From Armillaria gallica (Eukaryota; Basidiomycota; Agaricomycetes; Agaricales; Physalacriaceae): 64,000 bases of DNA. How positions within the stretch are numbered: the first letter of the stretch is position 1; each line of letters opens with the position of its first letter. Of this stretch, positions 1-10,540 are shown one piece after another. Under the pieces are notes generated by a model. That model searched no databases. It saw only the letters and a list, made by a program, of their open reading frames with translations, and was not told where the DNA came from. The stretch is taken from contig JBANDB010000002.1 in assembly GCA_037576215.1 (NCBI GenBank), forward strand, positions 620,001 to 684,000, in the 5' to 3' direction. Made by a program: the position numbers and the translations under genes.

Positions 1-1540
1 GTACTAAACCTGACGACTGGGAAGACTTCCTGTGCAGCAAGAGGGACAACAGGACCCAGCACCATCGCGCCAGTTGCAATGAACTGGCAAACACCATATA
101 TGACAATATGGCATCCATCGGCCCATTGGGGTTGACGACGACGATGCCAAGCCAGTCGAGTCCTCTGCTTCAACAGCTGCAAACATACCAACCGGTATCT
201 CCGACTCTTGTCTTGCCTGCAGGATACCCTCGTCGTTCGATCCGCAACTGATGGGCTTCCGTCTACGAACAGCAGAGGGAGAGTGGGAGAGCGACATCTA
301 GCAATGAAGCAGAATCTGTCGCTATGATTTAATTCAGTTTCTTGTAGTAATGATAGCGGTGTCAGACTGACCTTTTGATAGGATCATGCGCAAGGTATCT
401 TCTCATCAGTAGGTATTGGGTCCTCGCTCCAAATTCCCATCGGCGACGGCGGCAGGCCTCGTAGGTAACACTTGTTAAGGACATTCTCGACATAGTAAGA
501 ATCACTGGCGGGAGGGAGGCTCGAGCCCCGTCGTAGTGGAAAGAAGGAGAGAAGTGAGGCGGCGTCACGGTCACGGCCTTCCTTCGTCCCGACATCCATG
601 ATCAACCTCATTCCTCTCGACATTGCTACCTTTTTCTGCTGCACCACTGTTCCAAAGTAGCATGGCCGCCGTCTACGGTGTCGCGAAGGAAAATAATAGT
701 ATGTTTGCCGCTACATACCAGTGTCGCTTTGTTGACCAGCGAGAATAGGTTGTAAATCTGTCACTTTGGCCTCTTCTCTGCTGGCTACTTTCGAGCTGGT
801 GGGCATTCAAGGCGTAAGTATGTGACTGGGCGGTGACAACGTTGCGGCTAGCTCACGATAAAGGAAAACTCAGTGCGTCGTTGTGCGTTCTCTCTCTCTT
901 ATCCTTTCTTACAGCCTTCTTCAGGTCTTGGCACAATATCTTCAGTGGAAATACGACGAATTTCTCCTGGGCCGGCCTATATGCGGACTCGATGATGACC
1001 TCGAAGGTATCAATGGACCCGGCAATACAAAGAAACCAAGCTCAATTCAGGCCGAAATCCAACGACGCCTCTCCCATGACCTCGTACCTCCCCGGTCTCT
1101 TATACGCTCATAATCCCTATGCAAAGTTCTGGACTGCAAAGAAAGATAGAACAGCGAAAAATATACCATCGTTGTGGCGACGCCCTGGTGAATCATTCCT
1201 TCAAGTCGTCTTTCAGCCGTTCTCGAGACGCCGTTCTTGGCGAACATGCATGCCTTCGTGATTAGGTATAATTTACTCCAAATTCGCCCGCAAATAGCTG
1301 ATATCTTGTCCAGGATTCTGTATATCGTCGAGCTCCCTATATGCACCCAGAAAAGTAACGTGGGAGCACCTGAATCTATTCGGCGACCCATTGGTGTCGC
1401 GATTTTTCTCTGATCTTCACCTCAACGGTAGTTGCGTCCACGAATGAGGTGGTAAGTATATACACTGTGTAGGCTCATGATAGCTGAATTGTAGCGTCGA
1501 GATCTCTTATGGGATACATTCCCCGCCATCCAGCTGGACC
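1..1540 (-). other. Module B copy 1, decayed minus-strand gene remnants
   Basis: This stretch is the first of seven or more copies of a module that normally lies next to a 7TM gene. Read on the minus strand, short open pieces recur in the same frame in other copies: a segment at about 1250-1310 resembling LYLITKACMFAKNG and one at about 1150-1240 resembling a TMVYFSLFYLSL hydrophobic stretch. A hydrophobic piece with VNPNGPMDAILSYMV lies near 60-150. No complete frame with plausible introns could be assembled. I infer remnants of a second membrane-protein gene family; the function is unknown. Confidence 0.35.
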
Positions 1541-1678
1541 GGAAGTCAAAAAAAAAACGAGGAAAACTCACACATCATCGTCTGCCTCTCGTTCTTTTTC
1601 GTATAAAAAATAATTTAAACCAAAAACCGGTCTTGATTCTGACGACGCGCAATCTACAAAATTGAATATTGATGTCTC

Positions 1679-2325
1679 TCATAGACACGTCGAACGGCAA
1701 GTTGCTAGCGTCCTCCAGTCCTCACTTTCTGCACTGTCCTCTAAGCCATTCTCCAAGTCGAGTGTTACGCGCGGAGATAGGTCGGACTCAGAGCTACGAC
1801 TCGTGTCAACACTGTCACTCTGCGAAGTCAAGGAACTTCTAAATTGAAGCGACGACGTCATGGTACTTTCTCCATGAGTCATTTGAGCGCGCATGCCCTG
1901 AAGCAACTTTGCGGCGGACCAGAATAGTTGGCGCAACTCCCTAGCAGAGGCGTTGTAGTCATAAAATTTCCAAGCCGGAACAAGTTGGAAGTACTTACTC
2001 TCATCGCGATCGCAACTTCTTGGGTGTAATTTCCGCCGCCTCACTATGAACTTCGAGAACGACTATCACCGCAGAGTAGAGGGCTGCGGATTCCACAAGC
2101 ATCTCTACCAGCCGGTGGTGCACGCACATTCCTGCGGCAATACCGCCCACTCTCAGAATCCGATAAACAATGAAAATCGTGCACCATAGCAAGGTGGCCA
2201 ATTCGGACGAGGAATATAGGACGGCCCAGTTGACTCCAATCTTCTCGAGATATACAGCTTGGGGTGCCATGTTTTCGACAGGTCCGAAAGAGGAGCAATA
2301 AGGTATGATCCCTCTGGTGGTGCCG
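1679..2325 (-). pseudogene. 7TM family member 1, 3' fragment (exons 5-6 only)
   Basis: The segment matches the last two exons of the 7TM family. Exon 5 encodes the TM5-TM6 region (NWAVLYSS, LATLLWCTIFIVYRILRVGG, RLVEMLVESA), and exon 6 starts at the usual GGAGTTGCGCCAAC acceptor. Compared with intact copies it has an extra codon before the NWAVLY motif, a one-base loss near the end of exon 5 that shifts the frame ahead of the GTAAGT donor, and another one-base loss in the exon 6 segment corresponding to ARPDDSW. Exons 1-4 are absent: at about 2325, close to the exon 5 acceptor, the sequence passes straight into module B. It is a dead fragment. Confidence 0.85.
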
Positions 2326-3760
2326 GGCCTACCTTTGATATCACTAGGACCACGAGCGAATATCCTGTCATCGGTATATATCAGGGCCTCGTAGGTAACG
2401 CAACACTTGTTGAGGACATTCTTGATGCGATAAGAATTACTGGGAGTGAGTACCATCGTCGTGGTTGGAGGAAGTGAAGAAATGAGACGAATGTATGCCA
2501 TCACAGTCACGGCCTTCCTTCGTCCCGTCCATGAATAGCCCCATTCCTCTCGACATTACTACCTTTTCCAGCTGTAGCCTGCACCGCCCTTTCACGAGTT
2601 GTTTCGACACAGTCTACAGCGTTGAGGAGAAACTTACGGTACATTTGCCGCTATATATCAATGTCGCTTCATTATTGACAGGCGAGAACATCCTAATTTC
2701 TCTAGATTCATGCTTTTTGCTCCTCCTTTACTGGTTTTGTTTAGCCTAACGAGGATGAAAAGCGCATATATGCTGGCTGCGCTTCAAAGATATTGTCATT
2801 GAATCTCTGATTCACGACTGGGTGCATCGATTGTACGATTCCATCTTTGATCCCCCGTTAAAGCTTCTTCAGGTCTTGGTATGATGTTTTTCGTCGAAAT
2901 TTGACGGCTCCCTGCTGGACGGGCAACGAGGGAGACTCACTAATGACCATGAAGCCTTTGAAGGGCCTGACGAGGAACGAAGCTCGATACATGTGGATCA
3001 GCCTCAGATACAGCGAAACCTCTTTCAGAATTTCTTTTTTCCTCGTCGCTATCTATGCTTGTAATACCTCGGGCGATGTGCTAGATCCCAAGAATGAAGT
3101 CAAGCAATGAAGAAGAGACTCTCATTAAGGTGATTTACTGGTGCGTCATTCGTTCAATCGTTCTTTATGGTCAGTCTTAACGCATTTATTCAGGTATTGA
3201 GACAGTTTCTCTAGGCTGGATGAGTTGACTTCCTGGAAGAACATAGCCAACGGTGAGCGGTTCTCTAAACTATCTTGAGTGCTCAATAGCTGGATACACG
3301 TGTTCTGATGCACCTAGTGTTCTGCGGAACTCGGAAATACCGTCGGGAACAATTGCTCTTTGCATATCCTGGACCTGGGGACGGAAACAGAATATGGAGA
3401 TCGTCATGGAAGTAGGTCATAACTGAAACCCCTTTGTCGCAGGCAATGGGCCCGCATAATATTGTCACTGGTTGGGAGCTGTTGACAGTGCCTGATTCAG
3501 TATAATATTCTCACAGGTCGAACTGAGATCTCGCCCAGGATGCCATATGCTATTGCGCTCCGCATATACGCGCTAATACACACTAGAATGCATGTGTATC
3601 ACTGTGCCTTGTATCTACGCTGCGACTCCTTGATCTGGGCGCGTTTGCCAGTAGTTTCTACCTTACTTGCGTCCTGAACGTTTGAACTGTAATCTTTGGT
3701 GGAGTAATTGTGTTGTTCTTGCCCCGGTCCCTCGTTCTAATCAAGGGACCATCCCTCTAG
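2326..3760 (-). other. Module B copy 2, decayed
   Basis: This is a second copy of module B, running from the GATATCACTAGG landmark near 2338, through GAGAATTCAAAG-like and CTTCAGGTCTTGG landmarks (about 2870), to a GGTATTGAGACAGTTTC landmark near 3193. The minus frame carries fragments such as SYRIKNVLNKCC near 2400-2440, which recur as YVENVLNKCY in copy 1. Stops interrupt all frames. Nothing else was recognised up to the 3' end of the next 7TM gene. Confidence 0.35.
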
Positions 3761-3975
3761 TGTCCGTGCTGGCTACTATATACTTAGCCCTTTAATCGGA
3801 GAGCGTGTAAATCTGTGTTGCTCAGCAGCCGGTTGGGTGAGTATGATGCGTGTTTTGTTGTTCAGGTCATTACCCAAAGGTCAAGTCGTTACTTCAAGCT
3901 GTCGATGCAGGCGGGCCTAGGTGATCGTTCAGATCTTGATTCAAATCATATATCAATTGAAAATCCCGCGTTTCT

Positions 3976-5353
3976 TCATACGACATTACAATCTACGGAA
4001 TTTGATATTCCGATGATGCGTGTGGAACAATCGTGTATACTGAAGGTTGGCGCAGCTCCCTCTACTCGTAACTCTGTACCGTCCTCCAAGCCCTCTTCTA
4101 AGTCCAGTCGTATGTTCGGAAACGACCTATCAAGTCCCGGTTCAGCACTCATTTGACTGTCATTCTGCAAACTTGAACGATTTCTGAACCGAATTGACGA
4201 TGCCGTGGTAATATCGCTCCAGGATTCGTCCGGGCGAGCGTGCCCTGCCGCAACGCGGCCGACCAGAACTGTTGGCACAATTCCCTGGAGGAGATGTTGT
4301 GGTCATTACAAGGGGAAAAGTCGAAACGAGTTGGACATACTCTTGTTATGATCGCCAAAGTATTGATGTATCTTCCGGCTAACTCATTACGAGCTTCGAA
4401 CACTGCCAGAACGACTAACACAATAGAGTACAGAGATGCGGATTCTACAAGCATCTCTATCACTCTCCGATATACATGTATCCTTCCCGCAGCGCCACCC
4501 ACTCTCCAAATGCGATAGATGATAAGAGTCGTACACCATAGTAATGTGGCCAATATGAACAAGGTGTATAGCACCGACCAGCTGACCGTAGTCTTGAGGA
4601 ATAGTGCTCCGGGTGGCACACTAGGTCCGAAAATGGCGTAATAAGTTACGATCCCTCTGCTTACTAGATTTAGGTGATGAGTTGTAAAATTATTGGAATT
4701 ATGAATTAAAAACTAACCTACTGCCAAGGTGGTGCAAAGAATCGGAACGAGCACAATGCGCCATGATCGTCCCCAGACAATCCAACACCGCCATATCTAG
4801 CCATTCATAAGCATAAAATCCACAAAAACAAAGAGTAAATTTCATGCCAAAGTAGCATCTGCAAGAATCGTGCTCAGAATTGCATCGATCCCTAGAGCCA
4901 AGAAGATCGGAGTGCCAGGGTTATACTCGAACGCTGTCCAAAAACTTTCCCCATTAGGAAGGGTAGTATGTGCGATTTCCACCGCCCATCCATTGTAAAT
5001 GCTCAAAATCGCGAGAAGATACAGAAGCAGGATGATGAAAATAAGAAACCGCGGCCTTCCAGGACTCTGGGAGTGATTTCTTGAAGCTAGACATAGCAGT
5101 CAGAGATTCGCATCAGAAAGAAGTGAAAAGTATAGACCAACGGCCCGCAACGTGACGGCGACTACTCCGGTGTATATCCCTTCAGAAGATTGGTTGACTG
5201 ACCTTTCCTCGTGTAAATAAAAATTCCCTTACCATATCCTCCTGCACGAATCATTGCATTGTTGAATTGCATGTCTAGGTTGCGGAAAATGTCCTTGATC
5301 TGGCTATCTGCTAGCTCTGGTATATCAGCCCCGGGATATGTTCTAGCAATCAT
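3976..5353 (-). CDS. Orphan seven-transmembrane protein (family member 2)
   Basis: Six exons read without a break: 5233-5353, 5138-5179, 4848-5086, 4718-4796, 4341-4663 and 3976-4284, giving about 370 residues. The protein has a short N-terminus (ELADSQIKDIF), a GIYTGVVAVTL first helix encoded mostly by a 42-base exon, a second helix (FIILLLYLLAIL), a third around GIDAILSTILADATLIWRCW, then the WIVWGRSWR signature, three further helices, a GRVAAGHARPDESW motif after the last helix and a Ser/acid-rich cytosolic tail longer than in its paralogues. Intron 3 has a GC donor (GCATGA) rather than GT; reading through it would meet a stop. The topology is that of a fungal plasma-membrane 7TM protein, but it shows no STE2 or STE3 signature that I recognise, and no ligand can be named. 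The start is the only ATG in frame ahead of the conserved ELTDSQIKDIF block. Confidence 0.85.
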
Positions 5354-5359
5354 GGTGGT

Positions 5360-6035
5360 AACTCAGAAGACCAATGGAGGAAAAATATCGCCACCTGTTA
5401 CCGAGCCACTAATAAGAAGTACAGCAAAAGATCGGATCTGTGATCAGGCGCTGATCAGGAGCAGTCAATGTATTACGCTTTCACTTTTAGCTAAGGCGGC
5501 GATAAGTAGTACCTGTCCGATATGCTGAGGCAGTACGGTGCGGATTGATAACAATCGAGAAGATTCAATTCAGTAGGAAGCTTCAAGATAGAAATAAGCG
5601 CCCTATCTATTTTATACGGAAGCAAGAATGTCCCTTGAATTCAAACTGAAGCGCACAGAAAATCATAAGACCTCGAAATTTTGTTCTGATGAGTTGACTG
5701 ATGGGTTTCAGGAAGACAGAGAAGCATGGAGCACTCAGGCCGGCAAAGAACGAACATTTAGACATGATAGTGGAGATTCAATGACTGTAAAGGTAGGAGA
5801 CCGAAAGTTCCTCTTCGAGGTTACGGTGCTGAACCAGTCCAGGTTTTCGAAACAGATGGATTGCAGGGGTCAGCTATATCACAAAAAGACAAAGAAAGCC
5901 GCCGTTGGTCAGAAGCAGTAGTTGAAAGGAAGTAGCATCGGTTTGATCAAGGTTTCCAAAGACAAAGATGCTGAGCAGCACTTGAACCGTAACGTTTTCT
6001 CGATTTAGATATCAACGCTTACCTCTGTATAGTCT
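5360..6035. other. Conserved 5' flank of 7TM member 2
   Basis: This segment is the upstream region of the minus-strand 7TM gene and is shared in diverged form by the other copies. It ends in a GATTTAGATATCAACGCTT block (about 6003-6021) that marks the outer edge of the duplicated unit; other copies have GATTTGGACATCAACGCTT. A plus-strand open frame of 97 codons at 5628-5921 is not conserved as a frame in the other flanks, so I treat the region as promoter and intergenic sequence. Confidence 0.5.
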
Positions 6036-6185
6036 GGCCGGGGTCCGGTTCGGTGCAGGTTCGGGCAGATTTTGCCGAACCTCGAACCTGGACCCGGGGT
6101 TCAGGTCCGATTCGGTCCAGTCACGTGACTGAACCTGAGGTTCAGGTCCGGTTCAGGTGCGGACCGGGTTCGAACCTCCAACAGT
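6036..6185. repeat. Degenerate GGTTCAGGTCCGGTTC low-complexity repeat
   Basis: About 150 bases consist of variants of GGTTCGGGTCC, GGTTCAGGTCC and their complements (CGAACCT, GAACCTG), so the block can fold on itself. It differs sharply in composition from both sides and has no equivalent in the other 7TM flanks, which suggests a local insertion or expansion. Confidence 0.7.
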
Positions 6186-6189
6186 GGGC

Positions 6190-6690
6190 GCATGGGCGGG
6201 ATGCTCTGCAGAGGTACGGAATGATACCAGGGAAGGATATTATATTATATCTATATATTACAATGCTTATGTTTCGCTATATACCTGTACAAAGGCTGGA
6301 TGCGAAGGAATTTGTTTAGATGTCATTTTTTAGTATGATGTCATCACCGGCAATATCATCTCTGTATAGACTCGCCAGGCTAGAGTCCACCATCTTAATT
6401 TTTTTGAGCGCTCAAGGTCAAGTAGCTCCCATATAATTTTGTCGAGATGAACGTGTATGCGCTTTCCCGGGGCCGGTTGCATGATCTTCACAGCCCAACA
6501 AGACATGTCTCGTAAGTATATGCGTCGGCATCCACCGTCCACTATAGACGCTGAATTCCCTGCGAATGCCGAGTGAGAAGCTGATTCAACACAGCAAGAG
6601 GAGACGGAGGCTATGTCCATTCCATCTGCTATTCGGGTATCAACCTTCCGAACGAAGCGAGTCAGTATCACGTTTGACTAGTAATATCAG
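6190..6690. other. Intergenic stretch with a short relic shared with 34.2 kb
   Basis: No complete gene is seen. Bases about 6350-6480 resemble bases 34210-34320 beside another 7TM copy; on the minus strand this piece reads GKRIHVHLDKIIWELLDLE. I do not recognise the source. Confidence 0.4.
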
Positions 6691-7960
6691 TTTACCATAC
6701 TATGACCGCAGCTTGAGCAATGGTCGCCGGAGCTATGACTGGGAACTAAGTCAGCGGCGACAAGAAGTATCAGTACCTCATCAAATACTAGTAACGAGCT
6801 AGTTGGAAAGGCAGCCCCGCTAGGATATAGAGTAAAGGAGATTTTGGAACAGCATTGGCGCGCCTCGTAGATAGCGCTTGTTGAGGTTGTTCTTGACGTG
6901 GTAAGAATTACGAGCAGTGATTTTTGCCGTTGCGGTGGAAGGAAGAGAAAAGTGAGATGACAATATGCCGTCACAATGGTCACGGCCCGGCCTTTCTTCC
7001 TCTCAACGTCCATGAATCACCCTATACTTGAATCTTCTCGATATTCAAGCTACCTTCTTCTGCTGTACCGCCGTTCCAGAGTAGCATGGACGCTGTCTAC
7101 GGCATCGGGAAGCAAGGAACGGAAGTCAGCATTGCTTCATTGTTGGCCTCCAAATTGTAGATCTGTCCGTCCCTTTGATCTCTTCTTTACTGGTCGCTTT
7201 TACGCTGGTAGGCATTGGGCGATGGCGACGTTGCTATCAGCTTGCGATAAGAAAAACTCTGTGCGTCGTTGTGCATTCTCTCTTTTATCCATTCTTCCGG
7301 CCTTCTCCAGGTCTTGACAATTCGTCTTGGGTAGAAATACGGAAGATCTATCCTTGGAAGGCCTATACGCAGGCACGACAATACCAAGGAACCAAGCTCA
7401 GTCCAGGCTGAGATCCAACGACGTCCCTCCCAGTATCTCATGCCTCCTTGGTCTCAGATATGCTCGTAATACCTATGCAATGCTCATGCGCTAGACTCCA
7501 AAGAAAAAGATAGCAGTGAAGAATATACCATCGTTGAGGCAACGCTTCGGTCAAGCATTTGTTCAATTGTTCTCTCAGCTAGCGTTGACATATTTTGTCC
7601 AGCTCTCAAGACATCATTCTCGGCGAACATGCATGCCTTCGTGAGTATGTGTGATTTTCTCGCAAGTAAATCTGATATGTTGTCCATTCTTTTTTCATGT
7701 GCTCAGAAAGGTAATGTGGGAGCACCACACCTAAATCTACTCGATGACTATTTTTCCTTTGATTTCTGTCTCGACGGCTGGTCCATGAATGAGGGGGGAA
7801 GTATATACAGTGGGTAGCCACGCATGGTATTTGCCAATCGGCCGTCACGATAGTCAAATTATAGCGTCGAGATATTTTGTGGGTACATTCCTCTCACCAT
7901 CGCGGCCATTTCTTTCGAGTCCACAAAGTGAAGCTGGTCTAACTCCTCACGACACCGCAA
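6691..7960 (-). other. Module B copy 3, decayed
   Basis: This copy has the same landmarks as copy 1. The minus frame at 7484-7687 holds the recurring SDLLARKSHILTKACMFAEND block followed, in frame, by ERTIEQMLDRSVASTMVYSS, so partial coding constraint existed in the past. The frame is then interrupted by stops near 7480-7500. No function is recognised. Confidence 0.35.
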
Positions 7961-8102
7961 TCTAGGGAATTGGCGTCTCTACAAGAGGCATCGAACAGCA
8001 AGTTGTAAGCTTGCATAGCGCCCTCCTGTCCTAACTCCGTGCACTGTACTCCAAGCCATTTTCCAAGTCGAGTTTTATGCACGGAGACGGGTCCGACTCA
8101 GA

Positions 8103-9349
8103 TCAAACGCTCATGTCAAGACTATCACTCTGCGAACTTGAGTAACTTCTGAATTGAAGCGACGACGTTGCGGTATTTTCCTTCCAGGAGTCGTCTGGGC
8201 GTGCAAGTCCTGCTGCAATGCGGCCAACCAGAATCGTCGGCATAATACCCTACCAAAGACGTTGTAGTCATTACACGAGAAGAAAATTCAGAACGGGTTG
8301 GATGCACTTACCCTCATTGCAATCGCAAACTCCTCAATGTAAGCTCCAGTAGCCGCATTACGAACTTCAGACACAAGCAGGATGACTATCACTGAAGAGT
8401 AGAAAGATGCAGATTCTACAAGCATCTCTACCAGTCTGTGATAAACGCGCATCCCTGTAGCAATACCGCCCACTCGCAGAATACGATGAACAATGAAAAT
8501 CGTGCACCATAGCAAGGTGGCCAATATGAGCGAGGGATACAGGACGGCCCAGTTGACAAGGTTCTCGAGATATAGGGCTCGGGGTGACATATTTTCGACA
8601 GGCCCGTAAGAGAAATAATAAGTTATGATCCCTCTGCTGACTGGGTTCAATACATTAGTACTCACAGATCTTAAATTAGACTCTGAATGCGGAGGCATAC
8701 TTATCGCCAAGATGGTGCAAGCAATCGGCACGAGTATGACACGCCATGTCCGACCCCAGACAATCCAGCAACGCCATATCTAGGCCTTCATGAGTAAGGA
8801 AATCGCGAAAGCAAATCATGAACCCCGTACCAAAGTAGCATCAGCTAGAACCGTGCTCAGAATCGCATCGATCCCCATGGTCAGTAGAATTGGAGTGCTC
8901 TGATCGCGCCTGGATTTGAACGCGTCCCAAAAGCACTCCCCAGCGGTGGAAAAGTATGAGACATTCTGCGCCCATCCACAATAAAAGTTGAAAGTCACCA
9001 GGACATATAAAACTAGAATAATAAAAACAAAAAGACGCGGCCTTCTATAGTTCTGGTGGTTATCTCTTAAAACTATATTCACCAGTTAAAAAAGGGGAGC
9101 ATCAGTAGAAGCGAAGAGGATAGACCAATAGTCCGTAAGGCAACGGCGACTACTCCAGTGTATATCCCTTCGAAAACGGGTCAGTTGCCTAAAGTACCCT
9201 GCACCCCCATGCGAGTTTGAATTCGCTCACCATGCGTTAATGCGTTGATCATAACCTCGTTGAATTGTGTATCGAGACCAACAAAAAATGTCTTCAATCT
9301 CGGTGTCGGTTGGTTCTGTTGTGTTCCTGAGATATGATCCAGCGGTCAT
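8103..9349 (-). pseudogene. 7TM family member 3, frameshift in exon 1
   Basis: All six exons and their splice sites are present, including a GTACGG donor for intron 3 and GTATGC for intron 4. Exons 2 to 6 read openly through the WRCWIVWGRTWR signature, the TM5-TM6 block and the RPDDSW motif, and end in a short tail. Exon 1 carries one extra T in the run encoding DIF-VGLD (about 9286-9291), which throws the start codon at 9347-9349 out of frame with the rest. Unless a downstream start or a sequencing error is involved, the gene is inactive. Otherwise it is typical in length (about 320 codons) and keeps the TATA-like element 64 bases upstream. Confidence 0.75.
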
Positions 9350-9412
9350 GGGAGGACTTTGAAGACAAACGAAACGGGGAAGTTGCTACATCTTGTGACC
9401 AAGTCCAGCTCG

Positions 9413-9419
9413 TTATATA
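9413..9419 (-). promoter_or_regulatory. TATA-like element of 7TM member 3
   Basis: TTATATA lies 64 bases upstream of the ATG within a CGTTATATA context that recurs at a similar distance in most other family members. Confidence 0.5.
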
Positions 9420-10060
9420 CTAATATATAGTAGTGCAGTATGAGATCAAATCTCTGCAAGAGGTAGGCGGCGATAACTGACATGCAGGCTGAGACAAGTA
9501 TCTATATCGAGGTCAATTGACATGGGCGAAGAGTAAGAAGCTTCAGGGCGGAAGTACCTTGATGATATGAAGAAGCCCGTTGAATTGAAAAGCGAAGCAA
9601 GATTGTGCGAAAGGAGATCTCAAAATTCCGTTCTACTGAGTTGGACGATGAGATCAGGAAGACCAAGAAGCGTGGAGTACGCGAGAAAGGAACAGCATGG
9701 TACTGCGAAGACGCCTGTAAAGGTAGTACTGGTGACTGAAACATACTCTTTGAGGCTTTACGAACTTCCAGTAGGCACCAAGTTCGCTAGCTTTTGTACA
9801 GACAGCAGATTGTTTCCCGAAAAGACGAAGGATGAAAGCAGCTCAGTTATTCAGGGATGGCGATTGGAGAAAGCTCTAGGAAAGATCGTTGGTCAGGAAC
9901 TAAGTCGGGGCGCACGCCGGTCCGCAGTTGACGCCTCTTCTCGATTTGGGAATCACCGCTATTTTTGTCCTAAACGCGGCAGACCAAATTCCGTTAACTT
10001 GCCCATCATTTTTGGAGTCTTCGAAATCAACGCTTCTTGCAGCCTATGAAGCTGTCTCCC
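9420..10060. other. Conserved 5' flank of 7TM member 3
   Basis: This region is related to the flanks upstream of the other 7TM genes and contains the terminal CGATTTGGGAATCACCGCT variant of the unit-edge block near 9948-9966. It contains a 160-codon plus-strand frame at 9567-10049. The corresponding stretch at 5.6 kb reads in a different, shorter frame and those at 16.0 and 22.4 kb are interrupted, so I do not call it a gene. Confidence 0.45.
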
Positions 10061-10540
10061 GTGCTGCTTGTTGTTGACTGCAAATCGAATGTTCTACTCG
10101 TTATAGATGCGAGGCTTGCGAGACGAGAAATAGTCCACAGTCCGCTGATACCAAGACCAGGAAGCACCTGATTCAATCTATCATACGGGAGCTGAGGTTA
10201 TGCTCTTTCCATCTGTCAGTAATCAGGCACTGTTGGCCTTACGTTGTACGGGTGCCTATAGCCGCGCAGTCGAGACTGGAGAGCTTGCCACATTGATAGC
10301 CGTGTGTATGGCATGCAATGCGGTATTTAAGGTTCCTTCGATGGAGCACCGAAACATTGTGTATCCGAGGAAGAAACATTCGTAAGAGGGGTCATTCAGC
10401 CATCACCGACCGAGTGGCAACCTGGAAGAGCAATGTCACTGTCATACAGAGCCACGCGCCATGTGCATCCATTCGATTCCCATATACGTTTGCTCGCAAT
10501 CCTGAAGGACAGGCCATATATCCCGCACGAGCCTCCAGAT
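10061..10540. other. Intergenic relic shared with 22.98-23.42 kb
   Basis: Bases about 10150-10330 match bases 23210-23370 (landmarks GATTCAATCTATCAT and GCCGTGTGTATGG). On the minus strand of the other copy a 120-codon frame exists; here it is interrupted. The source gene is not recognised. Confidence 0.4.

Noticed and set aside
833..1261. 142-codon plus-strand frame in module B copy 1
   Set aside because: It is not open in the other module B copies, whose partly conserved frames are on the minus strand.
6165..6180. GGTTCGAACCTCC resembling a tRNA T-arm
   Set aside because: It is part of the low-complexity GGTTC/GAACC tract; no acceptor, D or anticodon arms fit around it.
9567..10049. 160-codon plus-strand frame upstream of 7TM member 3
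   Set aside because: The homologous flanks of other members are broken or open in different frames, and no domain is visible.
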